A stretch of DNA of 64,000 nt from Limnoperna fortunei. Taxonomy: Eukaryota > Mollusca > Bivalvia > Mytilida > Modiolidae. Each line of letters begins with the position of its first letter. Within the stretch, counting starts at the first letter, position 1. The translations under genes and the position numbers were made by a program. The stretch covers positions 19,617,714-19,681,713 of the forward strand of contig OX104122.1 of the NCBI GenBank assembly GCA_944474755.1, read 5' to 3'. Positions 48,193-61,665 of this stretch are shown here, piece after piece. The notes under the pieces are model-generated. The model was not told where the DNA came from, searched no databases, and saw nothing but the letters and a program-made list of their open reading frames with translations.

Positions 48193-49130
48193 GTATAATA
48201 AAGAATAATTATAATTTTTTTGTGTGAAGAAATTCTTTGGTCAATACTTGTTAGAGGAATGTTACTGTCAGATAAATGACATCACAACATGACGATTTTA
48301 CCATAAAAATCTTAAGTTGTTGTCGGTAGCAAATTATTCCATTAAAACCAAGCTTTTTAAAAATGTAGTTTTTGCATATCATAAGAGGCGACGACAAATA
48401 TATTAGCGAACGTGTAAATTATTTCCGTAATATTCAATAGTTTTAAAATTGTGTCGTGTTCCATAAAAGTAAATCTTTTGGAAATATATCGGGGTTTTAC
48501 TTTATGTGACTCGGGACAAGTATTTTCAATTTCAAAGACAAAGACAAAATCAATTTCAAAGCTTTCAACTTATTTGATTTTGAAAACGTATGCAAATCTT
48601 ACGAAGAGGCATATTCAGTTGTAGAAGGTTATTACACGCAGATGTAACGAACAATAAATCGATGTGGAGACACTTTAATTCCAGTAATGATCACCAAACA
48701 ATGGAAGAATTATCTATAATATTTGTGTGATGTATAATGATCAATTTCTTTATGTGTCATTGTATTTATCTTTAATATTTAAATACGTTAAAGCATAAAA
48801 ATGAAACCAGGAGATTAGCCATACTTCTAATGCCTAATAAGACATACATTTATATAAGTCTTGAAGGTATGCAACGATACAATTGACGGTGTTTTTGTCA
48901 ATGACTATAGACACGGACTGACCAACAAATGGCCATAGTCATGGAGTGCCAATATAAATAAAAAACGTAAACAAGTCATACCATATTAATCTTAAACTTT
49001 CTCACTCCAACTGAACCCAAAACTTTTATATACTGCTTCCCCGTCCGCCACCCGCGGGCGCGCTGTTACCTGGCTTTGCTCAAATCTTCCAACAAGATGT
49101 AATCAAAATAACCAGGTGACAAATTCAATA

Positions 49131-49175
49131 CGCCAGACGCGCGTTTCGTCTACCCAAGACTCATCAGTGGCGCTT
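49131..49175 (+). repeat. CAGACGCGCGTTTCG core repeat, best copy
   Basis: CCAGACGCGCGTTTCGTCTA followed by AGACTCATCAGTGGCGCT. I recall this core as frequent in mussel sequences, which supports the host assignment; its class is unclear to me. Confidence 0.8.
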
Positions 49176-49659
49176 AACTCTATATATAGTCCATAAATCC
49201 ATTATCTTTATAACATAAGAAATACATTTCAGCTTGTATCATTTAATACTTATCAAACAAGTAATAAAACAAAATGATGTTTATTATCTCAAGTAAAGCA
49301 TTCCAATAATTTTTACATTCCAACCCCTCCCATTATTGTGTCTGTTCCTAAACATATATTCGCGACACTATGCTTCTCTGTGCTAAGGTCAATCGCTAAG
49401 TGAAATTATATCTTGCAATCTTCATAATTTTTGTAGCACATATATTCTCGGTTATATTGACTTTTAACAATAGTATCATATAATTTTGCGTTTAAGTTAA
49501 CAGAAAAAATATATAAACTCCAATAATGAAATATTGATACTTTTATATTGTTTCTACATCTTTTGATCCATGTATTGATACGATGCAACTAGAATAAATT
49601 TTCTGCTTTTGGAGTAAAAGTCCTTCAAACCTTAAACATTTGGCTATAAATAATTATGC

Positions 49660-49699
49660 GACTGATGCGTCTTGAATATACGAAACGCGAATCTGGCGG
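49660..49699 (-). repeat. CAGACGCGCGTTTCG core repeat, inverted diverged copy
   Basis: Plus strand reads GACTGATGCGTCTTG and CGAAACGCGAATCTGGCGG, the complement of the core seen about 500 bases to the left, giving an inverted pair. Confidence 0.65.
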
Positions 49700-52254
49700 A
49701 GAAACTATTTATCTTTGGATCTTAGCAACTGACGTCTAGCATATCAAACAGTATGATTACATCATTGTGCGCTTCCATTGTGCAAGTGCAGAACTGATTG
49801 AATGTTATTTAGCGCAAGTTAATAATTTTAAAACTTCGTGTATAACATTGTTTAAATGGGACTTATATTGTATATGTAGTTTACAATATCAAGACCACAA
49901 CTACGTGGGTCACGTGCGTGGGTGGGGAGAAACTGTTGTTCAAGATTTAAACCTTGGCCGAAAACTACAGTGGCTGTTGTGTTTAGAGAATTCCGTGCAT
50001 CTCAGGTTAAGTTTTAAGATGTTAAGAAAGAATAGGCGCATTGTAGTCGATATCGAACAGCAAAATAATCTGCCTTTATCCAACTCTTCCAACTTTACCA
50101 CAAGCATTTGAACTTTCCTTCCTTCGATTCATCCTATTAACTACTCATTGTGTTTGTATACATAAATATAGCTAAAATACTAATTACTTTATCATAATTA
50201 TTCAATTTTCCCTAACAATTCATGCACAATAAAAATTGATTACATAACTGTGCTATTCATTGATATTAATATCACTATTTTAGTTGCATTTTTAATAATA
50301 ATTCTTACATGTACCTGCTATCATTACTTAATTGATTAAAATATATTGTAACGAATCTTTTTATGCGTGTAGTGTGCAACCTCTTGTAGAGACGTTGATG
50401 TTTAACTTGACAGTATAAAAACAAAACCTTCGTTTATGGATATTATTATATCTTTCCTGGAGTAAAATAAATTGTCCTGCTCAATGATCTATTCCACAAT
50501 TTTTTAAATTTTAATAACTGTTTTGTAACCTGTTCTCATTATTTAAACACCTGAACCTTTTCTGCTTCAACGTTAAGCGTCACTCTCGTGCAACATTTAA
50601 ATACTATTTGGTAATGTGTGAATTGTCCACTGTTAAAATTTTGCGAATATATTAATAGCAAAGTTGTTTATCTCGGACGTCACGTGCATGGTTTCTGTTT
50701 TTATCTGTATACATGTTGTTTATTTGCCAAATCTAATTGACAATTGTTTACTATAATAGACAAATAAATTTACACATAGAGTAGTTTCACAACCTGTACG
50801 AAGAGAAGAACAATGAAGAAGCGAATGTTAATAAACATTCTGACAACGAATATTGTTTTACAAAAAACCTATTATGAGAATGGGCAAAAATATCTCTTAT
50901 TTTGAATTTTATCTTATAAAAAGACGGCAGCTGTCACTAATCCAACACTATCCTTTAATGGTGGACACAAAACTATGTAAAAGGTGAAAATGAAGTTGCA
51001 TTAGTATCGAAAACTTTCAGACATGAATTGTGTTGAAGATGTTAAAAATTTCTTTTTATAGAATGAATGCAAACATCAACTAATCATTATTTGCAGCTGA
51101 AAGAAATGATATTCAACAGTACAGTAAGAATTGTCCGACCTAAGATAGGAACATTTCCGCAAATCGCGTTATAATAAAGTTATTTTTACACGTTAAAGAG
51201 AATTTCATTAATTTTATGGTCTATGATGTTTCATTGCACATATATTAGAGTCTAGGTTAAAAGGTTTCAGAAAAAATATTTTTATTAAGACAAGAACAGT
51301 ACTAAATAAAAAATGGTTGGCAGTTTTACATTAAAAAATTGGATACAACATTAAATTATTCTTAAAATTACGTAAATATAGTAACTTACCAGTTACCGTA
51401 TAACAAAATTCCTTCGTTAAAGCACCTGCAATCAGAAATGAGAAAAATGTCTGAATCCAAGGATCAATACCATGTAACTTAATATGTATCTAAACATCTT
51501 AAAGAACAACCACGTGACTGGTAACATTGATATTTTGTAGCTTGTAATATCGCTTGATTATTACTTAAACAAATCAGAAATGGACTGATTTCTAAAGATA
51601 TACTGTCTGTATAATAAGAAATTAATGAACAAATTATAGGTTTACCTAATTAGATTAAAATTCGTAATGACTGTCTGACAATTCATTGACGCACTCTTAA
51701 CGATAATTTTAACAAATCTTTTTATTGAGACAATAAATCATTGAAGTCTGGGATAAAACCAATTATGCCGCTTATTAAATATTTTATTAAGAAACATATA
51801 AATCAACTCTTAACTTGTATATTACAGTACATAGAAGTCAATTATGGACAGAAAGCAAATATGTTTCGTGTTACAAGTAAAAATAGCTGAATTTCTTTTT
51901 AGAAGCAGATAAAAGGCAGCAATACATCTGGAAATTGGCGTTAAGCAATAATCAGCCACCTTTATTTCTATGTCGTAGTGTTCTTTTCTTTTTGCCAGTA
52001 CGTAAAGGTGGCAAATTTTCATAATTAATAGCTGTATATTTAAACGAAGGCATTGAACAAATGAGCAATTGTGTTTTTGGTAAGTAATGACGGAGTATGT
52101 GCGTGCTAATTTGATTTTAACGGTCTTTAAATGTTTTGGTAGATTTTGGCCATCAGACAAAATGCAATGAAATATCATCTTCGCTACTACGTTATTAAGA
52201 GAAAAAAGTAAACTCTTTTGCATATTTTGTTCATAAATTAAGTTAGAAATTTAC
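49700..52254. other. No supported gene
   Basis: Two frames exceed 110 codons: 49767-50111 (+) and 52223-51822 (-). Neither shows a domain, signal peptide or start context that I can defend. Confidence 0.45.
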
Positions 52255-52622
52255 CGGCAGGGTTTTAACAGCGCGTACCCAGGTGAAGGAATACGAAATT
52301 CTCTATCGTTGACGGGTTGTCAGGTCACATAAACCCAGACTGCGGACCTAGTAGTTAACGTGTTTGTGGAATCTCATTGCTCGATAGATTCCTTCTGTAG
52401 ATTTCGAAAAAGAGTACGCTCATTGAAGCTACTACATGTATAAAAGGCATCATTCACCACCCTCTACCGAATTACTTTTACTTTTCTAGTGGCAATATAA
52501 AGTTTGCTATTTTGAACAATCCTTTTTCCCGTTTAATTATTGGAATCTAATTTATTCTCGCCCTGAATTTACAATGTAGCTAAAAATATTGCCCGTTCGA
52601 CATTCAACAAACATTCAATCGT
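52255..52622 (+). repeat. GCGCGTCC-family SINE-like repeat, near full length
   Basis: AGCGCGTACCCAGGTG, TTGTCAGGTCACATAA, the TTAACGTGTTTGTGGAATC block, TTCGAAAAAGAGTACGCTC and the tail GTAGCTAAAAATATTGCCCG with ATTCAATCG are in family order. Confidence 0.78.
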
Positions 52623-53831
52623 CCTTCCTGTATCAAATTTGTAAGAAACTATTACAAACATTTGAAAACCTTATTCTGAAGCTGACCAGTGAATATTTTG
52701 AAAATGTTTTATGCTACCTCGTATGCAATATATCTACATCTATATCATGACGCAAAAAAAACGTTGCTGTAAGAAAGCTACTATGTTTTTATATTATGTT
52801 TAAAACTGTTTACACTTCTAGAGCACTTAAGTTCATCCACGGTTTCTCGACTTTTTTGTTTTTGTTCTTTAACATTATTTTCTGCTTAAGGTCTTGTTAT
52901 ATTGATTGTGCTTATTGATTTCGTCTTTGTATCTTTTGCTTTTCTTAATATTTGAGTGCAATTAGTATTTATACTTATCCATGCTCTAGAAAAACCTAGG
53001 CATTTTAAACAATTGAAATCCGTTTGACAAAATGGCGGAGCGAGATGTACTTTAATTATCTGCAGATAAATGTTAATTAAAGGTCATTTTTAGATTTTTC
53101 ATACTGCTATATCATATATTCTAGCTTATTAGCCAATTGATTAAGCAAATACAAAGGGATTAATCGTTAATAAGGCTAAGCAGAGAACTCAATTTATAAC
53201 GAAACTAAATCATGTTATCTCTTCACATGTAACAGCATTCTATAACATTTGATTAAAAAATAATGTAAAACAATGAAAGTATGTCCATTTGAGATTACTT
53301 TTTCTATTTCTTATACATTATAACTCTTAATAAACTTGGTCAATAACTAGAAGGGTATTAAAATGCAGGTGGGTCAAGAAGTAAAACATTCAGCAAACTT
53401 GTTTACACGAAAAAAGCGGTGCTTCATTTACGACTATTCGACTTTTGAGCAATTGTATGGTAGCTTTTTAATGCAATAGCTAACGCGTGTTCACTTTTCT
53501 GTTAACATGAAAAGTGAAGAGAAACTGTACATTGTTTTCCCTACATCCCAAAATAATATAGTTCTGCATCAATCAATTAAAGCAAGTATAATCATAAATT
53601 CATTTTTATTAATTGCATGCATTTAATAAGTAGTATATTTTTACTGCATGAGTATTCATAAAATATGTTCATACGTCATACAATTTGTACTATTTTGAAT
53701 ATTTATATATTAAGTTTCAAGTAGAAATTAAATGTATAAGTAGAACACCCTGTGGTGGAACGTGAATTTAAATAAGATATCTCGGATCAAATAAATGTAT
53801 AAAATGTCATCAAATATACAAAATTTGCTTC

Positions 53832-53877
53832 ACCAGACGCGCGTTTCGCTAATCACGACTCATCAGTAGAGCTCATA
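53832..53877 (+). repeat. CAGACGCGCGTTTCG core repeat
   Basis: CCAGACGCGCGTTTCGCTAA then CGACTCATCAGTAGAGCTCA. Confidence 0.75.
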
Positions 53878-56125
53878 CCTGATCCAACATATAATAAATC
53901 CAAACGGTTAAGCTATTGGGGAACTTTCATCACAAAACATTCACAATATAATGCTGAATTCGGCTAATGCTATCTATACATTGAAAACCATACAGTTAAA
54001 ATATTTTATGAAATTTATGGGCAGTAAATTAAGACGACAATATCACCGAAAAAAATCCATGATATTCCTCTCAGCACTGAAGACTATCTACCCCTTTTAA
54101 AAGGAAACTCCTAGAATTAAAATATTTTCCAAATTTCAGGGCAGTTAATTTAGACATTGACTATATCACTAAAAGAACCAGTATGGGAAAAAGAACTAGA
54201 GATCATAAACTCTGGGCTTGCAACAGTAACATTAAACATAATATGGTCAAGTTAACCCGATGGTTTAGTTATTGTGTTTCATATTAAGGAGGGCTTATGT
54301 TGTGTGATATTTCAAGGAAAAAGTCGTTACGTAAATTTTAGAATGCTAGCAAACAAATATATTTTGAAATATACACTGCTGTTCATGTGGGAATATCCTC
54401 TGTCATTTCATAATAATTTATTTCATTTGGGAAAAGACAGTCAAATGTGCTTGCTATTTTCGACAATGGTCTTTTTTATTGATAATTGCAGTTTAAATTT
54501 TATTCTGAAAAAGTAATTTAGCAGTAAATATAGCATTTTTAGAACTCATTACAATATCAGAAAACAAATATAAATTCTTACCTGATCAAAAGTAAGTTCC
54601 CACGTACATATTATTTATATTAATATGGTGGTTTTATTAAGCTAATATGGCTTCATATATAACATCTTTTGTGATTGAACAAGAACAGTGCACACATACA
54701 CGTATCCAATGATCATGTGATTACTATTGACCAAACCTGCTCGATTAAGGTTGCACGTGTGTAATTTAGACCAGGTAAGAATCATTGCATTGAAAAAAAA
54801 GGTTAAATTATTATCATTTAGAACTAGCTGTATTTATTTTTTAATTAATATATGTAAACGATAAATATAATCATTTAACAGCAAATGAGGAAAGACAAAA
54901 ATCTACCAACAAGAAAACGATCTCTCTCTTATGGGATAATCATGTCATTCTCCTAAATCAGTAGCAAACTAAAGTAAACTATCCACTTGTATCAATGCAT
55001 TAGATTCAGAACATCATATTTACTTATGAATTTTTTCCCTTTTAATAGTTTTTATTATGATCGCAAATTTACTTAAACAAGCATTATATATAGCTTTTAA
55101 TTAAAAAAATATATTAAAGCATACATATAGTCACATTCTGACACGGTCGTATCTAAATTTATTCTTCTCTTAAATCCAAATCGTATAAATGTATATAAAA
55201 TCCATTCCGGTTATGGATTGTTATTAATTTTCCGTTACTTAACTGTTAATTGTGTTTACGGGTGTGGTCTTACATTATTAATTTATTCTGGAATATTGTA
55301 TTAATAGCACCATTATAACCTGCCAATTAACTATGATTTTAGTGAAATAGGGGTCGATCGCATTAGTCGATTTTTTTTCCAAACCAGATCAGAAATAGAT
55401 AATTCTATTCACGTTTTGCAAATCGTACATTATGTATTATACACGCTTTGACAATAAAAAATTCTTTTTTTTTAAATAATGGCTTGTTTCAAAATAATAA
55501 AACGACTCATAAGTACGTTCTATCTCAGTACAAATATACTGTTTAATCAATAAGTCACACATTAACAACAATAACAACTGTTAAAAAGACGTTTGTATTC
55601 CAGGAATGTGATAAGGGGGACTTTCTAATAAAAGCGTGTTGGTGACATTGCTAAACTTTAATGAAGGTCATTAAATTTCATATATTTAACATTTCATGAG
55701 GTACAAAACATGCTTAAAAAGATATATAGTATGTAAGACATTGTAAAATGTGTAAAAAGTTATGTATATTATTCATTTAAATTTACCTGAAATTTATTAA
55801 TAACAAGCAGATGTCTAAATATAAAACATGCTTGAATTTTCGTGGTATTATTTTAATAAATAAGATACTTAGAGCAAAAATACTACGAATTGGAATTCAG
55901 TTACACAATTTGTGAGAATGCCGATAGTTAACACTTACGCTTGTTGCTGATGTTGCGTTACAAATATGTATGTGTAACGACTTTTTATGTTTTTGTGTAG
56001 TAAATATTTGTAATTCTAAATAAGTTAAATACACCATATAGCACTTATTTATGAGTTAAGATGTAAATTGAAGAGGAGCTTATAACACTGTCAATTGTTT
56101 CTTGTCAAAAAAAGCTCTTGTGAAG

Positions 56126-56240
56126 TAGGGTATATAGGAATGGGAGTATCCTTGCGTATAATCTATTATCGTTTATTCACCTACACGACTAAATGGAATT
56201 TGATGAAACTTTCATAGAATCTTTGCCACATAGTGAAAAT
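56126..56240 (+). repeat. GGGTATATAGG repeat fragment
   Basis: GGGTATATAGGAATGGGAGT, CACCTACACGACTAAATGG and TTTCATAGAATCTTTGCCA align with the fragment at 3935-4035, and its first block with the edge of the repeat near 5955. Confidence 0.5.
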
Positions 56241-56548
56241 GTGCACCCATTCTTTTACATTTTCATCGCACTGGTACTTGATAACACTTTCATTGCTTTT
56301 TGGTACATTGTGACGTCGTGCAGATGATATTTTACATTCAGATCAGATTTATGTACAAGATTTCTATAGCAAAATGAAGCTTGGCATTCTGAGCCATAGG
56401 AAAGCGGTGGATACTAATTAATAAGCTTGTAGGGTTTCTAGTTTATTGTAGCTATTGGTAGTGCAATGTTGTGCCACTTTACCTTGGAGTATAACAAGTT
56501 TACAAAGTAACATGGTCATAACATTTAAATAATTACTCCATGTGATGG

Positions 56549-56810
56549 GAGGGACCCAGCGCGTCCCCAGGTGGCGAATGGGGGAGGCCTCATTTAAAGC
56601 CTGATCGCAGCACTAAGTGGAAAAGAGCGTTCCTTTCACGATGAATACTTTATTTAAAGATTTCAAATAGGCTTAATTCTCATTTTTAATTGTGTTTTTG
56701 TGGTTTCATCCATTTCCTGTTTGATTTATTGATTGTAAACTTGTTCTCGTCCTGAATATAGCTAACTTTTTGCTCACTTAACGTTGCGCAATCATTTATT
56801 CAATCAATGT
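56549..56810 (+). repeat. GCGCGTCC-family SINE-like repeat, middle shortened
   Basis: GACCCAGCGCGTCCCCAGGT, AAAGCCTGATCGC, TTGTAAACTTGTTCTCGTCC, AATATAGCTAAC and the ATTCAATCAATG end. The TTGTAGCCGCTACAA block is missing. Confidence 0.76.
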
Positions 56811-57548
56811 TAAAAAAGATGACACTGAGACGCTCTTAAAGTACAAAATCAAAAGATAATTATGAAAACACAGCTACCATAAAGCGTACAAGCAACATGT
56901 CTTACATACAACAAATAAGTAACCCAACCCATTTAAACACTTGATTGATATAAAAGATGTGCCAATCCTATTTCCCCAACGACAAATATCGTCTTACTCG
57001 CAATCAATATTGGTGTGCGATTGCAAACAAGATTAGTGGTGTCCCTTTACAATCGTATAATTCGTTACCATGTGAGAAGTGTGTTTACTTTCAAGTTTTT
57101 TTCTCTAATTTTTCGGTTTTAAATGAATGTTTGACTTGAAGATTTTCATTGCCCCTGATTATAAATTGTTGCTATGATTTTGCTCGATGCATTGTGCAGT
57201 ATTTTTTTTAAGCTTTTACTTAACCATTTTCATTTCGTTTGAGGATTTGTCTACAAGTGGCGGTTTCCAACATTAACTTTTCACCCATAACAGTTGGTGT
57301 CTTGGGTGTTTTAATAATACGGAAAGCCATGACGTTTATTGCATCCAAAACAGACAAATATCTGTCTATACACAAACATTCTTTCTGTGTCCATGTAGTC
57401 TAAATGAATTCCCCATAAGCCTTTCAATAGTGCATACATTTTTTATTGCGTACCTTTTTTATGGGTATTAGTATGTACAGTAAAAAAATTCTTTTACATT
57501 AAAGACAAGCATAGAATTAATTTTATCAGTCCATTCGTTAAATTTGTT

Positions 57549-57914
57549 TAATTGATTGAATGTTTGCTTTACATCAAGCTATATTCAGGACAGGAGCAAG
57601 TTAACAAAAAATCAATTTGGAAAATATAAACCCAGGTGAAAAATGTGAATGCCATTGAAAATGTATGAGTAATGGCTAGGGGAGCAGATTTTAGCGGCAA
57701 CAACAAGCCTTCTTTATCAGCATCTTCAAAAGGGTTTTTATCGTTCAAGGAACTTGGCGTTCTCCAAACACGTTACCCAGTTTGGTTCGTGGTCAGCCTT
57801 TCTGAATTATGACCTGACAGCCCAACCCCTAATGAGAGGGCACCCGTATTCGCCACTGGGGACGCGCTGGCAACTCTGTGAGTCGAGCACTGTAAATCCT
57901 CACAGTCTGGTCCC
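57549..57914 (-). repeat. GCGCGTCC-family SINE-like repeat, full length
   Basis: Minus copy from the head (GTGAGTCGAGCACTG, GGGGACGCGCTGG, CCTAATGAGAGGGC) through ACCTGACAG and AAACACGTTACCC to the tail, whose complement reads ATTGATTGAATGTTTGC next to AGCTATATTCAGGACAGG. Confidence 0.82.
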
Positions 57915-59283
57915 AAATTGATGTAATGTATAATAGCGAAGTTGTCTAAATTTATAATATATTCGACGTTTAAGTGTTAAATCAAACATTGAATTAATAT
58001 AGCTGCTTGCAAATTTCGTGCTGGCTAATGAATCATATTCCACATTTATGTCAGAATCATTATAAGATGTGGTAGAAAAAGTGCATTTTACGTGTCTTGC
58101 TCGAAAAAAGTTATTGAAGGTAACACCTTTCCAGAAATCCTCGGCATACGCATATAGTGTTAAATGTAAAATTATTTAGTTCTATCACCTTTCTGTAAAG
58201 AAAACTTGTTAAAGCAGTAAAAGAATAAGTATAGTGTTCCATCTAAATTAAAATCACTCAAGAATATCTCTTAAATGGTTGCAATTTTTACAGTATACTT
58301 GTCGATTGAGAGTAATTATTGTATGTTCATTCCAATACAAAGGCGAAAAAACTAACTAAACTGAAAATAAACCATTTTGTATTTTCCATAAAATAACTGT
58401 ACGACCGCATCAACCGTGAATTGATGTGATGAAATAACGGACATTGTCCAATAACGGCAAACGTTAAAGCTATTGTTGCATTAGAATCATAATTCTATTG
58501 TTTGTAATTTAAGTATGTTTCCAAAGGCGCATTTACAAAAGTAAAACGTTGGTTTGGACCACCGCAAAGAGCATCAAATTCATTAATACATACATAATGC
58601 ATTAAAAAACAGCTTTACGAGAAAAATAAATTTAGGCATGGATAGAAAATTTAGTTATTTTAGCGCCAACTTAACAGCAATCAAATTTCTACATGTCAAC
58701 AGCCCTTCCGCTTAAATATTGTCACATGGAACCACGCTGTCTCTCTCGCAGCTCTGTGGTCGAGTCCAAAACAAAACATGTTATCATCATGACTAACGTT
58801 ACACAAATGTTTATTTCATTTTATTGTTAGCCTGTAAGTATATATCATATAAAGAGTTTAAGTAAAACGATTTATGTGTTTTAACTAAGTATATCGGCAA
58901 AAGCGTGCCTCCGTAGTAAGAAAAATGGAATAATTTTTTTTTAATTTCAAGATAGCATTTTTTCAACGTCTAATGTCTTCTTATGTCACACAAAGTAGCC
59001 AGGAAGAATAATATTCACGATCTAAGATAATGTTTTAAAATTACATCAATTGATTCCTGAGGGACATATTTTTTGTCTCATGTTATATAATAAAATAAGT
59101 ACTGTCTGCAAAAGGAAATTCATCTCACTGTGATATTTGGTTGTCCGATTGCCATACCATACGAAGCATGCGGTTTCTATTCTGACGAATATATAAAAAT
59201 ATAGCTTATTCCTCATTTCAGAAATGTCGTTCTTGCATTTGCAATAATAATGTCATCAAAGATACCACGGTTATTAGTTAACT

Positions 59284-59332
59284 ACGCCAGATGTACATTT
59301 AGTCTTATCAAAACTTATCAGTAGAGCTCAAA
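59284..59332 (+). repeat. CAGACGCGCG core repeat, decayed
   Basis: ACGCCAGATGTACATTTAGT and AACTTATCAGTAGAGCTCAA. The second half agrees with the copy at 53832, so the two share a subfamily (GTAGAGCTCA). Confidence 0.6.
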
Positions 59333-59872
59333 CCTAAGACAAAATATTTAAAATCTAAACTATCAAAACGTGGAGCTTTTACCATTAAAATTACATCAAA
59401 TCAGGCTAAGGCCACATACAGCTTGCAAATAGATAAACATTAGAATTTTAATCATCATCGAAATCTTAGCAGTTACTTTAGACAGTGGCAATGTCACTTT
59501 AAACATCAAAGACAGTGGTACCATCGCGACAATCACCATGCATTAGAAATCAAGATGACAAGACATAAGGTCAAAATAACAAATTACGCAAGAAGTCTAA
59601 ATACAAAACATAGACAAATCAATGATTGAAATCAGGTGTTCTGAAAGGCTAAGCGATTGAATATTAAACATTAAAATATGGCATATTATTTATCACATCT
59701 GAACTACATGTGTTTTAATTGATATAGGATGACGATGGTCCGAGGGTGGCTAATCTTACCGGGTACTTTCTGTTACTACACAATAACAATTGAACGCCAT
59801 TACAAAAATGAAAGCTGCGTAAACCCTTAAATCAACAAAAATTATACTTGTTCTTTAATCCTTCATAATTAA

Positions 59873-59945
59873 TCCTTGCACGATAGGCTCTATTTGTAGA
59901 TTTCTATAAAGAGTAGGCACAACAATAAAGAGGTTACACATCTGT
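59873..59945 (+). repeat. GCGCGTCC-family middle fragment
   Basis: CTTGCACGATAGGCTC, GTAGATTTCTATAAAGAG and a damaged GCTACAA block identify it; nothing of head or tail remains. Confidence 0.6.
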
Positions 59946-60614
59946 CTATATTTTTCTTAGTAAAAACAGGAAGCCGGAAGTATATAAATGATTAGTGCTT
60001 GAAATACTTTAAATAATTAGTGTTCAAAAGACAAAAGGATTTTTTGTTAATGATTGCGTTCTTGCCATATTACTGAGCTCGTTCCAATATAAAATTGTTT
60101 TTATGTGATACATAACCGAGACTATATAGAACATCTTTGACAGAAACAAGGAACACAGTCTTTTAAAAGTATTTTATGTGTCTGGTGCAAGATAATGAAT
60201 GGTTTATTCCCTAGATTGCCTAGGCGAAAATGTTTGCTAAAATTTTTAACATTTGTAATTCGAGAAGTAAAACAGGATGAAATCTAGAAACTCAATCACA
60301 AATTAAACTGACATTTATGCGTCTTTTGTTCGGAGAACTAATGTGAAGGTTTTTTCCGTTATCGTCTATCGTCTAAAGACAGAAAATATATGTGGTGTTA
60401 TGGGCGTTTGTCTGTTACAACATGTCACTTCCAGTCATGAAAATTAGTTATAAGAATATGGTCCCTATTTAAACAATACATTAATATAAAGGACTTTTGT
60501 GTTCGTTGCTAGAAACAAAAAGGCCACTTGCGGTTATAAAACGACATAATTCAGTATTGAAAAAATATATGGTTGCTAAGAACTCTATATAACGGTTACC
60601 TTGTTGCTATGGTA

Positions 60615-60640
60615 TGACCTTGACCCATGACCTTTGACCT
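60615..60640 (-). promoter_or_regulatory. Cluster of four nuclear-receptor half-sites, including a perfect DR1
   Basis: Plus strand reads TGACCT (60615), TGACCC (60622; read from 60621 TGACCC), TGACCT (60628) and TGACCT (60635). The last two, one base apart, are a perfect direct repeat with spacer 1, the site type bound by RXR/HNF4/PPAR-like receptors; the minus-strand TCAAGGTCA matches the monomer site of ERR or FTZ-F1-type receptors. No gene is seen nearby, so function is doubtful and it may be part of a repeat. Confidence 0.3.
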
Positions 60641-61290
60641 TGGGTTCAAATTGAAGCTCTTTTCCTACTGATCACTATAAGCCATATGTTTATTATATTT
60701 TTTCTTTTTTTAAGTTATAAACCAAAAACTGATAACTGAAAGGCGTCATGGACTGAAATTCGGAAACGGTTCATCGAACAGTTTCGGACAAAATATACCA
60801 AATGAAGGTCTTAATAAAAGCAGTATTTCTCTTATATAATGTCTGCTTCTAGCTTTTATGGTTTTGGAATAAAGCGCTAGCACGACCAAAAGTGGTCTTT
60901 GACCATGACATTTTCAAATGTATTTAATCTTACTTAGAATCAATGGTGGTGGTCCAAATCTCTAGGATGTACGGTTTTCGAGAAAAAAAATTAAGAATCT
61001 CGCCCATTGAACGTAAACCAGAAGTCGATTGAAGGATATGGCTTCTTAACTTATTACCATATGTCAACGGACATTTTGTATATTTTAGGTTTTGAGAATC
61101 GCGTAACGTTTTCATTAGTTTATCTGCTAATAAGTGTTTACGGTGTTCGGACAGAAACCTCTGTTACAAAAAAGAGAATAGTTTCACATTGTGAACCAAG
61201 TCATCTTCGGGTATGCTTGATTAATGGTTATAAGTGTCGAAACGATATGTGGCGATACTTTTTGGCCACCTTTACCGTAATATATAATAA

Positions 61291-61326
61291 TGATGAAGAT
61301 GAACATCGTCATCATCATCATCATAA
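61291..61326. repeat. ATC/GAT trinucleotide microsatellite
   Basis: GATGAAGATGAACATC followed by GTCATCATCATCATCAT. Antisense, it gives the Met run inside an otherwise uninformative frame. Confidence 0.85.
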
Positions 61327-61523
61327 GAAATACAGTAAGGTCCATCCGCTGTAGTGGTAAAGACCTACATAAATTATTGCTCACTGCTTCGGTCAAAATG
61401 GCGCTTAAGAAGACCCGAGTAAATCAGCAAAAATAGAAAACAACAATAAAGTGAGTAAACTTATTTGAAAAATACCTCGTTGATTGCATACCAATTGATT
61501 GACTTAGGACAAAACTAGATTTA

Positions 61524-61665
61524 TGGTAGCCGCTACAACAGGACAACATTCTACCTCTGTATGCAAGTACAAATAGTCCATGCCATCTATCACCCCATAG
61601 TTGTTTTTTTCGTATACTTGTTGTCGTCCCAAAAACTGCTGAAATACTGCTCACCGGTAAAATTT
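61524..61665 (+). repeat. GCGCGTCC-family 3' fragment
   Basis: TGGTAGCCGCTACAACAGG and CTTGTTGTCGTCCCAAAAAC, then GCTGAAATACTGCTCACCGG: the 3' third of the family. The antisense frame 61424-61654 is its shadow. Confidence 0.65.

Larger units (their letters stand above)
52623..56548. other. No gene seen outside short repeats
   Basis: A pair of related segments (AACTAAAATATTTTATGAAATTTATGGGCAGTAAATTAAGAC type) at 53995-54035 and 54115-54160 points to a local duplication of about 120 bp adjoining the core repeat at 53832. Confidence 0.5.

Noticed and set aside
49025..49075. GCGCGTCC-family head fragment (CCGCCACCCGCGGGCGCGCTG)
   Set aside because: Only about 25 bases agree with the family in minus orientation, too short to separate from chance in a repeat-rich window.
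51822..52223. 133-codon minus-strand frame
   Set aside because: No domain or membrane pattern recognised and no splice or poly(A) support by eye.
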